A stretch of 42,975 nt of DNA from Woeseiaceae bacterium (GCA_028289545.1 JANQPG010000108.1:1-42975); one strand, 5' to 3'. Shown: positions 16,896 through 25,663, numbered from the stretch's first letter. Translations and numbers: made by a program. The notes: generated from the letters alone by a model not told the origin.

Positions 16896-16923
16896 TTGAC
16901 ACCGGTGACAATAAGTTTATGAT
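16896..16923 (+). promoter_or_regulatory. Promoter of the TonB receptor-lyase operon
   Basis: A perfect TTGACA (16896-16901) and TATGAT (16918-16923) are separated by 16 bases, about 75 bases before the receptor start codon. Both hexamers overlap LacI-type palindromes, which is how a repressor-controlled promoter would look. The match is read directly; activity is inferred. Confidence 0.75.
16897..16910. promoter_or_regulatory. LacI-type operator 1
   Basis: TGACACCGGTGACA is a 14-bp near-palindrome with the central CCGG typical of LacI/GalR operators. It covers the -35 hexamer of the receptor promoter. Its centre is 23 bp from that of operator 2, close to two helical turns. The likely binder is the LacI protein encoded at 22086-23186. 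Confidence 0.7.
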
Positions 16924-16934
16924 ACCGGTGTCAT
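16919..16934. promoter_or_regulatory. LacI-type operator 2
   Basis: ATGATACCGGTGTCAT is a 16-bp palindrome with one mismatched pair and central CCGG. It covers the -10 hexamer of the receptor promoter. Binding here would block RNA polymerase, and it may also control the divergent beta-helix gene. Confidence 0.75.
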
Positions 16935-16999
16935 TAATTATTTCAACCGCCGAATCGGCCAAAGCAGGTCGTCATCGGCGTTGTCCTGGGGGGACTGAA

Positions 17000-19834
17000 A
17001 TGAGGGCAAAAGACGCTAAGTTCGCGAGTTTCCTGGGCGCCTCCTGCCTGGCATTGATGCTGGCGGTAGTACCGGGAGGCGGGGTTCTGGCTCAGCAGAG
17101 CGATTCAGAGGATCGCTCGGGCTCCGACATGGAGGAGATTGTGGTGACCGGAACGCTGCGCGAATCACTGCAGCGGTCCCTGGAGGTCAAGCGCAGCAAC
17201 ACCGTGATTTCCGACGCGCTGGTCGGAGCCGAGATTGGCGATTTGCCCGATCTCTCAGTGGCGGAAACGCTCGAGCGGATTACAGGTGTTACGTCCGATC
17301 GCTTTAAAGGTGGTGCATCCGAGCTGTCCGTTCGCGGGCTGGGCGCGTTTCTCGGCATGTCGACGATGAACGGTCGGGAGATTTCGTCCGGTAGCGATGG
17401 TCGAGACGTGAACTTTGGCCAGTTCCCTTCGGAGCTGATCGGCGGCACGATCGTCTACAAGTCGCAGCAGGCGAGTTTCGTCGAGGGCGGGATCTCGGGG
17501 ATCATTGAACTGAGTTCAAGGCGCCCTCTGGAGGTGGACGGGCGCCGTTTCAGTGTCAAGGCTCTCGCCGGACAAAGCGACTACGAAGAACGGGTAGAGG
17601 GCGGCGATCCGATCAGCGAGCGTGTCACGGCGCTGTATACGGATCAGTTCGATACGGGTATTGGCGCGATCGGTATTGCGCTCGGTGGCCAGATACGTCG
17701 CGATACGGCGCCGGAAGACATCTACACGTCGAGTTCGACTTACCGTCCTTGCAACACGATCGAAGGTGTCGACCGGAGCAACAACTGCGCTTATCTCGTC
17801 GACGACGTGACGGGTGCGCCGACCGGCGCTTCGGATACCTACTTCGTGTCGAATCAATACATCTACCGCGCCATGCAGACCGAAGCCGACCGCGACGCGC
17901 TAATGACCAACCTGCAGTGGCAGCCGAACGAAAACTGGGACCTGAATCTCGATTTGCAGTACTCGCAGCGCGACGATACAGAGTTGCGGCACAACCTCGT
18001 CGTGGCGGACGGCCGCCGCGATATCAACCCGCTCGATATCTCGCCGTCCGGCGCGCTGCTGCGCTGGTCCGGTGAAACCCGCCTCGAAAATCAGTCGGTC
18101 TGGCGTTTTCGCGGTGAGGAATATCAGGGCGCGGGCTTCAACGTTGCCTGGCAGAACGAGCGGGTCAAAGTGACGGGCGACGTCGGTTACTCGAAGACCG
18201 AGCGACGCCAGGACGAAATGGACATGCGCATCCGCACCAACTCCCGGGTGTTGTTCGAACTGGATACGCAGGGCGTAACGGTGCCGAACCTGACGTTGAC
18301 GGATGTGTCGGCCGTCGAGAGCAACACCGGACTCACCTTCGACCTCGACAACCACGACCTGTACACCAACGGTGCAAGGGCACGCCGACGCCTGGAGAAC
18401 GTGGACGATGAGATCCTGTCCTTCCGGCTCGACAGCGAGTTTACGGTCGACTTCGGCGCCGTTTCGAGCATCCAGGCGGGTATTCGCTACAGCGACCGGA
18501 ATCGTGTTCGCGACGACGGTATCGATTCGACGCTGGCGCTCGTCGACGGCGGCTACGCCAGCGCCGGCGCCGTCGCGGCGCGTCGCGACAGTTTTGTCGT
18601 AGAGGACCTGTTCGAGGGCGCCGACACGGCAATGGAGGGCATTACCTGGGCCACGTGGAATCCGGAAGCGCTGTTCGTAGCGCTCACGGGCGACCGTAAC
18701 GCCGGTTTGCCCACCGGCTCGACGCTGTCGCCGGACGACACCGACGTGACCGAAGAATCGATCGCGCTGTACGGACAGCTTAACTTCGAAGGCACGTTGT
18801 TCGGCAAGCCTGCGTTCGGCAATGCCGGCATTCGGGTCGTGCAGACCGATGTCACATCGCTCGGCGTGAGCACGGCGCTCGAGACGGTGCCGGGCGCCGA
18901 CCCGGGTACTTTCGAGGTCATTCCCGTGGGAGAGCCGGTCGTTAACACGGAAAGCAACGACTACACGAACGTGCTGCCGAGTTTCAATCTCGGACTGGAG
19001 CTAAGCGACGAAATCCTGCTGCGTTTTGCGCTGTATGGCGCGATCGCACGGCCGGACCTCGAAGCGATGTCGGCCGCGCTCGATTTCGACGACAGCGCCG
19101 ATCTAGATAGCATCGGCTCGATTGTCAGCGCCAGCGGCAATCCGTTCCTCGAGCCTCTCGAGTCGAACAACTTCGATGTCTCGTTCGAATGGTACTTCTC
19201 CGAAGATACGGCTTTCTCCACGGCCGTGTACTACAAGCGTCTGGAGACGGGAGTGACGGACTCTCAGGAACAGATCACGCTCATCGTCGACGGCACTCCC
19301 ACGCCGGTCACCATCGGCCGCATCGCAAACTCGAATGAGAGCAGCGACCTGACCGGTGTCGAAGTGACGATCAATCACGTGTTCTCGAATCTGCCCGGTG
19401 CGTGGGGTGGCCTCGGCTTTTCGGCCGGCTACAACTATGCCGACTCCGATTTCGAATTCCCCGATCCGACCGTACCGGACGGCACCAATGCGCTGGCAGA
19501 TTTTGTGGCGCCCGCCAATATCCCCGGGTACTCCGAAAACACGGGCAATTTTGCTTTGTTCTGGGAAGACCGCAGAACGAGTCTCCGCGTCGCCTACCGC
19601 GCGCGCTCGATGTACTTCAAACCGTTTCGCACGTCGGCGAACCGCTACACGAAGGCGCAGGACTTCCTGGATTTTTCGGCGCGCTTCAGGCTGACCGACA
19701 AGATCGCGCTGCGTTTGCAGGCGCTCAACATTCTCGACGAGCCGAATGTTTTCTATCGCCCGACAACGGACAGTCTTGCGCAGGCGGACTACAGCGGGCG
19801 GCGCCTGTTCCTCGGACTGGACGCCCGCTTCTGA
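17000..19834 (+). CDS. TonB-dependent receptor (Xanthomonas/Caulobacter type)
   Basis: This outer-membrane receptor should import oligosaccharides with energy from TonB-ExbBD. The start is ATG 17000, preceded by GGGGGGA; the longer frame from 16760 runs through the promoter and is rejected. The 944 residues begin with a signal peptide ending VLAQ and a TonB box EEIVVTG at about residue 45. A plug domain follows (DLPDLSVAETLERITGV, ELSVRGLGAFLG). The beta-barrel of about 700 residues ends in a terminal phenylalanine (LFLGLDARF), the signal for barrel assembly. This receptor type is characteristic of carbohydrate uptake in Xanthomonas, Caulobacter and marine gammaproteobacteria. Its stop overlaps the lyase start, so receptor and enzyme are coupled. 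Confidence 0.95.
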   Translation: MRAKDAKFASFLGASCLALMLAVVPGGGVLAQQSDSEDRSGSDMEEIVVTGTLRESLQRSLEVKRSNTVISDALVGAEIGDLPDLSVAETLERITGVTSDRFKGGASELSVRGLGAFLGMSTMNGREISSGSDGRDVNFGQFPSELIGGTIVYKSQQASFVEGGISGIIELSSRRPLEVDGRRFSVKALAGQSDYEERVEGGDPISERVTALYTDQFDTGIGAIGIALGGQIRRDTAPEDIYTSSSTYRPCNTIEGVDRSNNCAYLVDDVTGAPTGASDTYFVSNQYIYRAMQTEADRDALMTNLQWQPNENWDLNLDLQYSQRDDTELRHNLVVADGRRDINPLDISPSGALLRWSGETRLENQSVWRFRGEEYQGAGFNVAWQNERVKVTGDVGYSKTERRQDEMDMRIRTNSRVLFELDTQGVTVPNLTLTDVSAVESNTGLTFDLDNHDLYTNGARARRRLENVDDEILSFRLDSEFTVDFGAVSSIQAGIRYSDRNRVRDDGIDSTLALVDGGYASAGAVAARRDSFVVEDLFEGADTAMEGITWATWNPEALFVALTGDRNAGLPTGSTLSPDDTDVTEESIALYGQLNFEGTLFGKPAFGNAGIRVVQTDVTSLGVSTALETVPGADPGTFEVIPVGEPVVNTESNDYTNVLPSFNLGLELSDEILLRFALYGAIARPDLEAMSAALDFDDSADLDSIGSIVSASGNPFLEPLESNNFDVSFEWYFSEDTAFSTAVYYKRLETGVTDSQEQITLIVDGTPTPVTIGRIANSNESSDLTGVEVTINHVFSNLPGAWGGLGFSAGYNYADSDFEFPDPTVPDGTNALADFVAPANIPGYSENTGNFALFWEDRRTSLRVAYRARSMYFKPFRTSANRYTKAQDFLDFSARFRLTDKIALRLQALNILDEPNVFYRPTTDSLAQADYSGRRLFLGLDARF

Positions 19835-21183
19835 TGAGCTACGGTCGGGGCAATGCCGCCGGCGGCGAACTTTGCCGGCCGTCGAGGACTGTGCTGCGGC
19901 TCGGCAATCGAGGTGGACCGATTGCGCTACTGGCGGCCGCGGTCATCGTGGGGCTTACGCAAATCCATACCGCTCGCGCTCAGACCGGTGAAGGGGAGGC
20001 GACGTGTGACCAGATGCTCGATGGCGATACGCTAATTTGGCGTGTCGAAGAACTGCATGCGGTCAGGGAGTCGACACAACGTGGCGACGAGCGCTTTGCG
20101 CCCGCGCTGACGGCGTTGCTCGACGAGGCCAATGCTGCGTTGGAACGGGGGCCGTATTCCGTGGCGCACAAGTCCAAGGATCCGCCGAGCGGTGACCGCC
20201 GTGACTACATGAGCATGGCCCCCTACTGGTGGCCTCCCGAGGGCGGCGAAAAATCGGCTCCGTACGAGCGGCGGGATGGGAAGGTGAATCCGGAGCGGGC
20301 CGGCAACGGATACGACCGGACGCGGCTGCGGGCGTTTATCGACGATGTGTCCACGCTGTCTCTTGCCGCGTTTTTCAGCGGCGAGTTGCGCTATGCGGAA
20401 CATGCCGAGCGCCTCGTGCGCGTCTGGTTCATCGACCCGCATACGCAAATGAATCCGCATCTTCGTTACGCGCAAGGGGTCCCCGGACGCAGCACCGGCC
20501 GGTCATTCGGGATCATCGACACCCGCCGCCTGACCGAGGTGGTTGACGCCGTGGAACTGCTGTACATCGAAGGGATGATTCGTGCCGAGGTTGTCGCGGG
20601 AGCGAGGGCCTGGTTCGGTGATTACGCGCGCTGGTTGATCACCGATCCGATGGCGCTGACCGAACGCGGCGCCCGCAATAATCATGGCTCGTACTACGAC
20701 GCACAGCTCATGAGTTTTGCGTTGTTTGCCCGTAACTGCGCACTCGCGCGGCGCGTTGTTCAGGATACGCGGTACCGGATAGGCCGGCATATTGCCGCGG
20801 ATGGCACAATGCCCGAGGAACTCAGCCGCACTCGCTCGCTGCACTACCACATCTTCAATCTGCACGCTTTTCTTAGCGTTGCACGACTCGCCGAGCACCT
20901 CGGCGAAAACCTCTATACGTTTCGCACCGACGACGGCGTGTCGTTGCTGTCGTCGCTGTCGTTACTGGCGGGCTACGCGGGCCGCGAATCACAGTGGCCG
21001 CATCCACAGCTCGAGGACAATAGCGCGGCCTATCTCTGGCGCGTGCTGCGCGTGGCGGGAAGCGCGTTGAGCGACGAAGTACTGCATGCGGCGATCGCGC
21101 GCGCAAGCGGGCGACAAGAGACAGATCGAATTCTTTTGACGACGGGTTCCATCGAGCTGTCGGCATCGACAGCGGGATACTAG
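19834..21183 (+). CDS. Alginate_lyase-fold polysaccharide lyase (PL38-like)
   Basis: The 449-residue protein belongs to the alginate lyase superfamily (PF05426-like alpha/alpha toroid). It shows YMSMAPYWWP near residue 127 and the catalytic-region motif NNHGSYYDAQ (Asn282, Asn283, His284, Tyr287/288). It looks closest to family PL38, whose characterised members cleave glucuronan or polymannuronate. The KduI/KduD neighbours favour a glucuronate-type substrate. A hydrophobic segment ending IHTARA gives a secretory signal, with an unusually long arginine-containing lead of about 28 residues, so translation might start later (GTG 19891 is in frame but poorly spaced from a ribosome site). The ATG overlaps the receptor stop. 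Confidence 0.85.
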   Translation: MSYGRGNAAGGELCRPSRTVLRLGNRGGPIALLAAAVIVGLTQIHTARAQTGEGEATCDQMLDGDTLIWRVEELHAVRESTQRGDERFAPALTALLDEANAALERGPYSVAHKSKDPPSGDRRDYMSMAPYWWPPEGGEKSAPYERRDGKVNPERAGNGYDRTRLRAFIDDVSTLSLAAFFSGELRYAEHAERLVRVWFIDPHTQMNPHLRYAQGVPGRSTGRSFGIIDTRRLTEVVDAVELLYIEGMIRAEVVAGARAWFGDYARWLITDPMALTERGARNNHGSYYDAQLMSFALFARNCALARRVVQDTRYRIGRHIAADGTMPEELSRTRSLHYHIFNLHAFLSVARLAEHLGENLYTFRTDDGVSLLSSLSLLAGYAGRESQWPHPQLEDNSAAYLWRVLRVAGSALSDEVLHAAIARASGRQETDRILLTTGSIELSASTAGY

Positions 21184-21201
21184 CCGGCAGCGGCACTACT
21201 T

Positions 21202-22056
21202 ATGAGCAATAAATCTGAATGGAAGACGGCTAAAGCCGTTTCGGGTAAGGCCGCTGGCCCCGATCTTGGTATTGCCGAACGTTTTGTGGCCGCGCGAATG
21301 GCTGCCTCACCGCTGCCCGATTTTCCCGGCCCGATACCCGCCAGCCTGGCCGACGCATACGCTGTCCAGTCGACAGCCATGAGTCTCTGGCCGGACAAGG
21401 TGGCGGGGTGGAAGGTTGGCATGATCCCGGCCGGGTTCCGCGAGCGTTTCGCGGTGGATCGGCTTGCCGGACCCATGTTCGAGCGGTCCGTCGTGCGGGC
21501 GACGTCCGGCGACGAGTTGACAATGCCGGTCTATGCGGGCGGCTTTGCCGCCATTGAGGCCGAGTTCATTCTGGAGCTTGCGCAGACGGTTCGGGCGGGC
21601 GCCGAAGACCGCTACTCGGACGAGGACCTCGTGGCGCTCGTCAAAGCCGCTTATGCGGGCGCCGAGGTCGCGAGCAGCCCGCTCAAGGCGATCAACGACC
21701 TGGGGCCATGCTCGATCATCAGCGACTTCGGCAACAACGCCGGTTTGATTGTCGGGCCCGAGATTCCGGGCTGGGCCGAGCGCAAGCCTGAAAGTCTGGC
21801 CGTCAGTGTGTCGATCGACGGAGCCTGTGTCGGCAGCGCCAGTGCCGCGTCGATACCGGGCGGCCCGCTTGCAGCAATGCGCTTCCTGCTCGAGCTCTCG
21901 GCAAGTCGTGGGCTCGAACTGCCGGAAGGCACGCTGATCTCCTCCGGCGCGGTGACGGGTGTGCACGAGGTCAGCGTAGAATCGCTTTCCTCCATCGAGT
22001 TCTCCGAATTTGGTCGTTTTGACGTCCGGTTTGTCGCGATGGAGGCGAATCGGTAG
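21202..22056 (+). CDS. 2-keto-4-pentenoate hydratase-like protein (MhpD/FAH superfamily)
   Basis: The 284-residue protein resembles the MhpD branch of the fumarylacetoacetase superfamily, enzymes that hydrate 2-hydroxypenta-2,4-dienoates using a divalent metal. Supporting segments are VAGWKVGM, the metal-site type run FAAIEAEFILEL and the C-terminal LISSGAVTGVHEV. It lies 18 bases after the lyase gene and 29 before the LacI gene, inside a uronate locus where a role in aromatic degradation makes little sense. It may act on a 2-keto-3-deoxy acid or an unsaturated keto acid derived from the polysaccharide; this is inference. The ribosome-binding site is weak, consistent with translation coupled to the upstream gene. 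Confidence 0.85.
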   Translation: MSNKSEWKTAKAVSGKAAGPDLGIAERFVAARMAASPLPDFPGPIPASLADAYAVQSTAMSLWPDKVAGWKVGMIPAGFRERFAVDRLAGPMFERSVVRATSGDELTMPVYAGGFAAIEAEFILELAQTVRAGAEDRYSDEDLVALVKAAYAGAEVASSPLKAINDLGPCSIISDFGNNAGLIVGPEIPGWAERKPESLAVSVSIDGACVGSASAASIPGGPLAAMRFLLELSASRGLELPEGTLISSGAVTGVHEVSVESLSSIEFSEFGRFDVRFVAMEANR

Positions 22057-22085
22057 CATGATGCGCTGTCGGCAGGAAGCGGATC

Positions 22086-23186
22086 GTGTCTGCGGTGGGA
22101 AGAAAAGTTCGAAATACGGCTATTGACTACCGGCAAGTCAGCGAGCAGTGGAACGCCGAGCACCAGGGACAGCGAAAACCCACGATCAACGATGTGGCTG
22201 AGCTTGCTGGCGTGTCCAAGAAAACCGTTTCACGAGTCATCAACAATTCACCTCTGGTGAACGAGGAGACGCGCGACGGCATTCAGACCGTTATCCAGAC
22301 GATAGGCTATCAGCCGGACCCGCAGGCACGCGGGCTAGCCTTTCGGCGTTCGTTTCTCGTCGGGATGATCTACGACAATCCCAATCCGCAGTACGTCGTC
22401 AACATGCAGCTCGGCATTCTCGACGGCCTGCGCGGCACGGCTTACGAACTGGTCGTGCACCCTTGTGATCGCGACAGCGACCGTTTCATCGAGGATGCCA
22501 AGCAGTTCGTCGAATTGCAGAAGCTGCACGGGGTCATACTGACGCCTTCGATATCCGAAGACGATCGCATCACCGACATGCTGCGTGAGATCGGTTGTGC
22601 GTACGTGCGCGTTGCATCGATTGCGCTCGACATGGAGCAGCGCATGATCGTCACCAACGATCGCATCGGCAGTCGCGCAGCGGCGCGACATCTGGCTGAG
22701 CTTGGGCATCGGCGCGTCGCCTTCATAGCGGGGCGGGGCAGTTTCCGGTCCGCGCACGAACGCCGGTCGGGTTTCGAGGAGGGGCTCGCCGAGTTTGGGC
22801 TCAAGTTGTCGCCAGACTACATCCTGCAAGGCAACTACACCTTCGAGTCCGGCCTCGAGCAAGGCGCGAAGCTGCTGGCGCTGGATCCGCCGCCAACCGC
22901 CGTCTTTGCGGCGAACGACGAGATGGCGGCCGGTGTGGTTCAGGCGCTGCGTATTGCCGGTCTCGACGTTCCGGAATCGCTTTCCGTGGTGGGTTTCGAC
23001 GATTTCGAAGTGGCCACGCGAATCTGGCCACGCCTGACCACCGTGCACTCGCCCACGCGCGATATCGGCAGGCTTGCGGCGGAGCGCTTGTTGCAGTCGG
23101 AATCCGCGGATTCCGAGGTCTCGGGCACGGGTCAAACCACCCCGCATTTGGTGGAGCGCGAGTCCACCGCCAGTCCTGCCTCTTGA
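22086..23186 (+). CDS. LacI-family transcriptional regulator
   Basis: The 366-residue repressor has a LacI helix-turn-helix at about residues 32-66 (TINDVAELAGVSKKTVSRVI, then the hinge PDPQARGLAF) and a periplasmic-binding-protein-like effector domain ending in FAANDEMA, VGFDDFEVA and LTTVHSPTRDIG. The GTG start at 22086 has AGGAAG six bases upstream. It leaves about 30 residues before the helix-turn-helix, longer than usual, and no later start codon exists before the domain. The probable targets are the CCGG-centred palindromes at 16897-16934 and 23259-23275. The effector is likely a uronate catabolite such as 2-keto-3-deoxygluconate, by analogy with other Kdu regulators. Confidence 0.94.
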   Translation: MSAVGRKVRNTAIDYRQVSEQWNAEHQGQRKPTINDVAELAGVSKKTVSRVINNSPLVNEETRDGIQTVIQTIGYQPDPQARGLAFRRSFLVGMIYDNPNPQYVVNMQLGILDGLRGTAYELVVHPCDRDSDRFIEDAKQFVELQKLHGVILTPSISEDDRITDMLREIGCAYVRVASIALDMEQRMIVTNDRIGSRAAARHLAELGHRRVAFIAGRGSFRSAHERRSGFEEGLAEFGLKLSPDYILQGNYTFESGLEQGAKLLALDPPPTAVFAANDEMAAGVVQALRIAGLDVPESLSVVGFDDFEVATRIWPRLTTVHSPTRDIGRLAAERLLQSESADSEVSGTGQTTPHLVERESTASPAS

Positions 23187-23258
23187 AGCGCTTAGAGCCG
23201 CTGTACATGCGGCTTTCATAGTTTTGTCCGCATCCGTCGATAGCCTTTGCTATTGTTT

Positions 23259-23275
23259 ATGACACCGGTTACCAT
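23259..23275. promoter_or_regulatory. LacI-type operator 3 before kduI
   Basis: ATGACACCGGTTACCAT shares the left half TGACACC and the central CCGG with operator 1, but its right half is less symmetric. It lies 37 bases before the kduI start. It overlaps a weak promoter candidate, TTGCTA (23248-23253) and TACCAT (23270-23275) with a 16-base spacer. It suggests a separate regulated promoter for kduI-dctPQM-kduD. Confidence 0.6.
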
Positions 23276-23311
23276 ACGATCTGGTCCGGTAGAACAAAGC
23301 GAGCAAAACCC

Positions 23312-24157
23312 GTGTACAAGAAGGTTTTTCAGGCAACGCATCCCGACATGATGCGCAATGTCGACAACGCGACCCTCAAGGAGCGTTATCTGGCTTCGGA
23401 GATGTTCGTGCCGGGCGAGGTCAACCTCAATTACAGCCATAACGAGCGCCTGGTCATCGGCGGCGCCGTCGCGGCGGATCCCGTGGAGCTGACGAGGCAT
23501 ACCGAGCCCGAGTCCGCCAGCGGCCAGTCGTTGCTGACACGGCGGGAGCTGGGTGTATTCAATGTCGGCGATACAGCGGGTGTCGTGACAGTCGACGGAG
23601 AGCGTATCGAGCTCGAGCCACGGGGCGGGTTGTACGTGCCGATGGGCACGGAAAGCGTAAGCTTCAGTGGTCCGGGCAACGGCGATGCCGCAAGGTTCTA
23701 CCTGGTCAGCGCAGCGGCGCATCGCAGCTTGCCGCTCAAGAAGATTACGCCGAGCGAAGCGAATCCGCTGGCTCGCGGTTCGCTCGAAGAGAGCAACGAG
23801 CGGGTCATCTATCAGTACATCATTCCGGGTGTTTGCGATTCTTGTTCGCTGCTCGTGGGTGTCACCGAACTCAAACCGGGCAGCGTCTGGAATACGATGC
23901 CGCCGCACCTGCACGACCGGCGGTCGGAAATCTATTTCTACTTCGATCTGCAGGCGGAAAACCGGGTCTTTCACTTCATGGGCGAGCCGGAGGACATTCG
24001 TCATATCGTTGTCGAAAACGAACAGGCCGTTATTTCGCCGCCGTGGTCGATACACATGGGAGCCGGCACGTCGAACTACTCCTTTATCTGGGCAATGGCG
24101 GGTGAGAATCTCGACTACACCGACATGAGCGTCCTGGATATCTGCCAGCTGCAGTGA
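23312..24157 (+). CDS. kduI: 5-dehydro-4-deoxy-D-glucuronate isomerase
   Basis: KduI isomerises 5-keto-4-deoxyuronate, the open form of the unsaturated uronate released by lyases from glucuronate- or galacturonate-containing chains, to 2,5-diketo-3-deoxygluconate. The 281 residues (E. coli 278) fold as a double cupin. The zinc ligands are visible as His199, His201 and Glu206 in HLHDRRSEIYFYFD plus His248 in WSIHMGAGT, matching E. coli residues shifted by three. The start is GTG with only a weak purine-rich stretch before it. The gene heads the TRAP transporter and kduD group and follows operator 3. Confidence 0.96.
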   Translation: MYKKVFQATHPDMMRNVDNATLKERYLASEMFVPGEVNLNYSHNERLVIGGAVAADPVELTRHTEPESASGQSLLTRRELGVFNVGDTAGVVTVDGERIELEPRGGLYVPMGTESVSFSGPGNGDAARFYLVSAAAHRSLPLKKITPSEANPLARGSLEESNERVIYQYIIPGVCDSCSLLVGVTELKPGSVWNTMPPHLHDRRSEIYFYFDLQAENRVFHFMGEPEDIRHIVVENEQAVISPPWSIHMGAGTSNYSFIWAMAGENLDYTDMSVLDICQLQ

Positions 24158-24164
24158 TCGGGAG

Positions 24165-25151
24165 GTGACAACTCGCCGTCAGTTTGTCAGGGCGCTCAGC
24201 GCCGCACCGGCAGTGTCGTTGCTCGGCGCTTGCGAACAGCGCTCGGCAGCAACCGTGCTGACGCTCGCCCATAGCCTCGATCCCGGGCACACGGTGCACA
24301 AGGCAATGGAGCTGATGGGGGAGCGGCTCGCCGAATATTCGGGAGGCCGACTACGGATCGCGATCTACCCGGGTGGCCAGCTTGGCAGCGAGCGCGAAAC
24401 GGTAGAGCTGCTGCAAATTGGTTCCATCGCCATGACCAAGGTGTCCGCGAGCCCACTGGAAGGCTTTGTGCCTGCGATGAAGGTATTTAGTCTGCCGTAT
24501 CTGTTTCGCGACCGCGGACACCAGTTGCGTGTACTGGACTCGTCGATCGGCAGACAGCTGCTCGACTCGCTGGACGTCGCGCGTTTACACGGTCTTGGTT
24601 ACTACGACGCGGGCGCACGCAGTTTTTACACGCGCGACCGGGCGGTGCGGTCGCCGGGCGATCTTGAGGGCATGAAAATTCGCGTCATGAAAAGCCCTAC
24701 CGCCGTGCGGATGGTCAGTGCCCTGGGCGGCAGCCCGACACCGATCTCTCTGGGCGAGATCTACACGGCCTTGCAGCAGGGTGTTGTCGATGGCGCAGAG
24801 AACAACGTCCCGACCTACTACCGCATGCGGCACTACGAGGCGGCCCCGTTCTTTTCGCTGGACGAACACACCTTCGTGCCCGACGTACTGTTGCTCAGCA
24901 AACGCGCCTGGGACAGGCTTGACGAGCAGGAGCGGGGGTGGCTTGTGCAGGCAGCGGACGATTCGGTACGACATCAGCGCACACTCTGGGAACAGGAGGT
25001 GCGTGATTCGCTGGCTGCGCTCGAGAGCGCCGGCGTCGAAGTCGTCTACCCCGACAAGGCGCCGTTCAGGGAGGCGGTTGCGGGGATGAAAGCGGATTAC
25101 GACGGTACGCCGACCGGTGAACTGATCAGCGCCATCGAGGCGGTGCCGTGA
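24165..25151 (+). CDS. dctP: TRAP transporter substrate-binding protein (DctP family)
   Basis: This is the extracytoplasmic binding protein of a tripartite ATP-independent periplasmic transporter. The 328 residues begin with a twin-arginine motif (TTRRQFVRAL) and a lipobox SLLGAC (Cys23), so it may be a Tat-exported lipoprotein. The mature part shows TRAP signatures: AIYPGGQLGSE, KVFSLPYLFRD, LEGMKIRVM with the carboxylate-binding arginine, and GVVDGAENN. The start GTG is seven bases after the kduI stop, and GGGAGG overlaps it, so reinitiation from kduI is likely. From context the ligand is an unsaturated or keto-deoxy uronate, or a short uronate oligomer. Confidence 0.93.
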   Translation: MTTRRQFVRALSAAPAVSLLGACEQRSAATVLTLAHSLDPGHTVHKAMELMGERLAEYSGGRLRIAIYPGGQLGSERETVELLQIGSIAMTKVSASPLEGFVPAMKVFSLPYLFRDRGHQLRVLDSSIGRQLLDSLDVARLHGLGYYDAGARSFYTRDRAVRSPGDLEGMKIRVMKSPTAVRMVSALGGSPTPISLGEIYTALQQGVVDGAENNVPTYYRMRHYEAAPFFSLDEHTFVPDVLLLSKRAWDRLDEQERGWLVQAADDSVRHQRTLWEQEVRDSLAALESAGVEVVYPDKAPFREAVAGMKADYDGTPTGELISAIEAVP

Positions 25152-25663
25152 AGGGGGTGATCGACAGTACCGAACGATTTCTCGGGCACGCGCTGGCGCT
25201 GCTGATGTTGGTGCTCGTCGCAAGCGTCGCCTGGCAGGTGTTGTCGCGCTACCTGCTTGCCGTGCCGGCGCCCTGGACCGAAGAGCTTGCGCGCTTCCTG
25301 CTGATCTGGATCGGTTTGCTGGGGGCGGCGTACGCGTACCGAGCCGGCAGCCACATCGGTTTTGACACGTTGTCCAAACGGATCGTTTCTCCCGTTGCGC
25401 GTTCGCGCGTTACGCGTGTGACACATGCGGTCTGCCTGGTGTTCGCGGTGTTGGTGCTCGTGGTCGGAGGTGGCGCGCTCATGCTGCTGACCTGGGAGTT
25501 GCGGCAGTATTCGGCCGCGATGGGGATCCCCGTTGCGGTCGTCTACGCGGTCTTGCCGCTAAGCGGTTTGCTGATAGCGGGGTTCGCCGCGGAAAAAATG
25601 CTCTCGGCCACGCCTGGGCGCGCGTCGGTCGGGTCGAATGAGCCGCCGAAGGAGACGGGTTGA
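25148..25663 (+). CDS. dctQ: TRAP transporter small membrane subunit (DctQ family)
   Basis: DctQ is the small integral-membrane component that pairs with DctM. The 171 residues have four hydrophobic helices at about 15-37, 52-70, 92-112 and 130-150, with the family motif PWTEELARFLLIW between the first two. The GTG start overlaps the dctP stop (GTGA) and the stop overlaps the dctM start (TGATG), so the three transporter genes are translationally linked. The TRAP system uses a sodium or proton gradient. Confidence 0.92.
   Translation: MKGVIDSTERFLGHALALLMLVLVASVAWQVLSRYLLAVPAPWTEELARFLLIWIGLLGAAYAYRAGSHIGFDTLSKRIVSPVARSRVTRVTHAVCLVFAVLVLVVGGGALMLLTWELRQYSAAMGIPVAVVYAVLPLSGLLIAGFAAEKMLSATPGRASVGSNEPPKETG

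Noticed and set aside
16760..16999. N-terminal extension of the TonB receptor frame
   Set aside because: It runs through the promoter and operators, lacks a signal peptide, and the ATG at 17000 has a good ribosome site and signal peptide.
19402..19833. Upstream extension of the PL38-like lyase frame
   Set aside because: It overlaps the receptor coding sequence in another frame, and the translation shows shadow composition.
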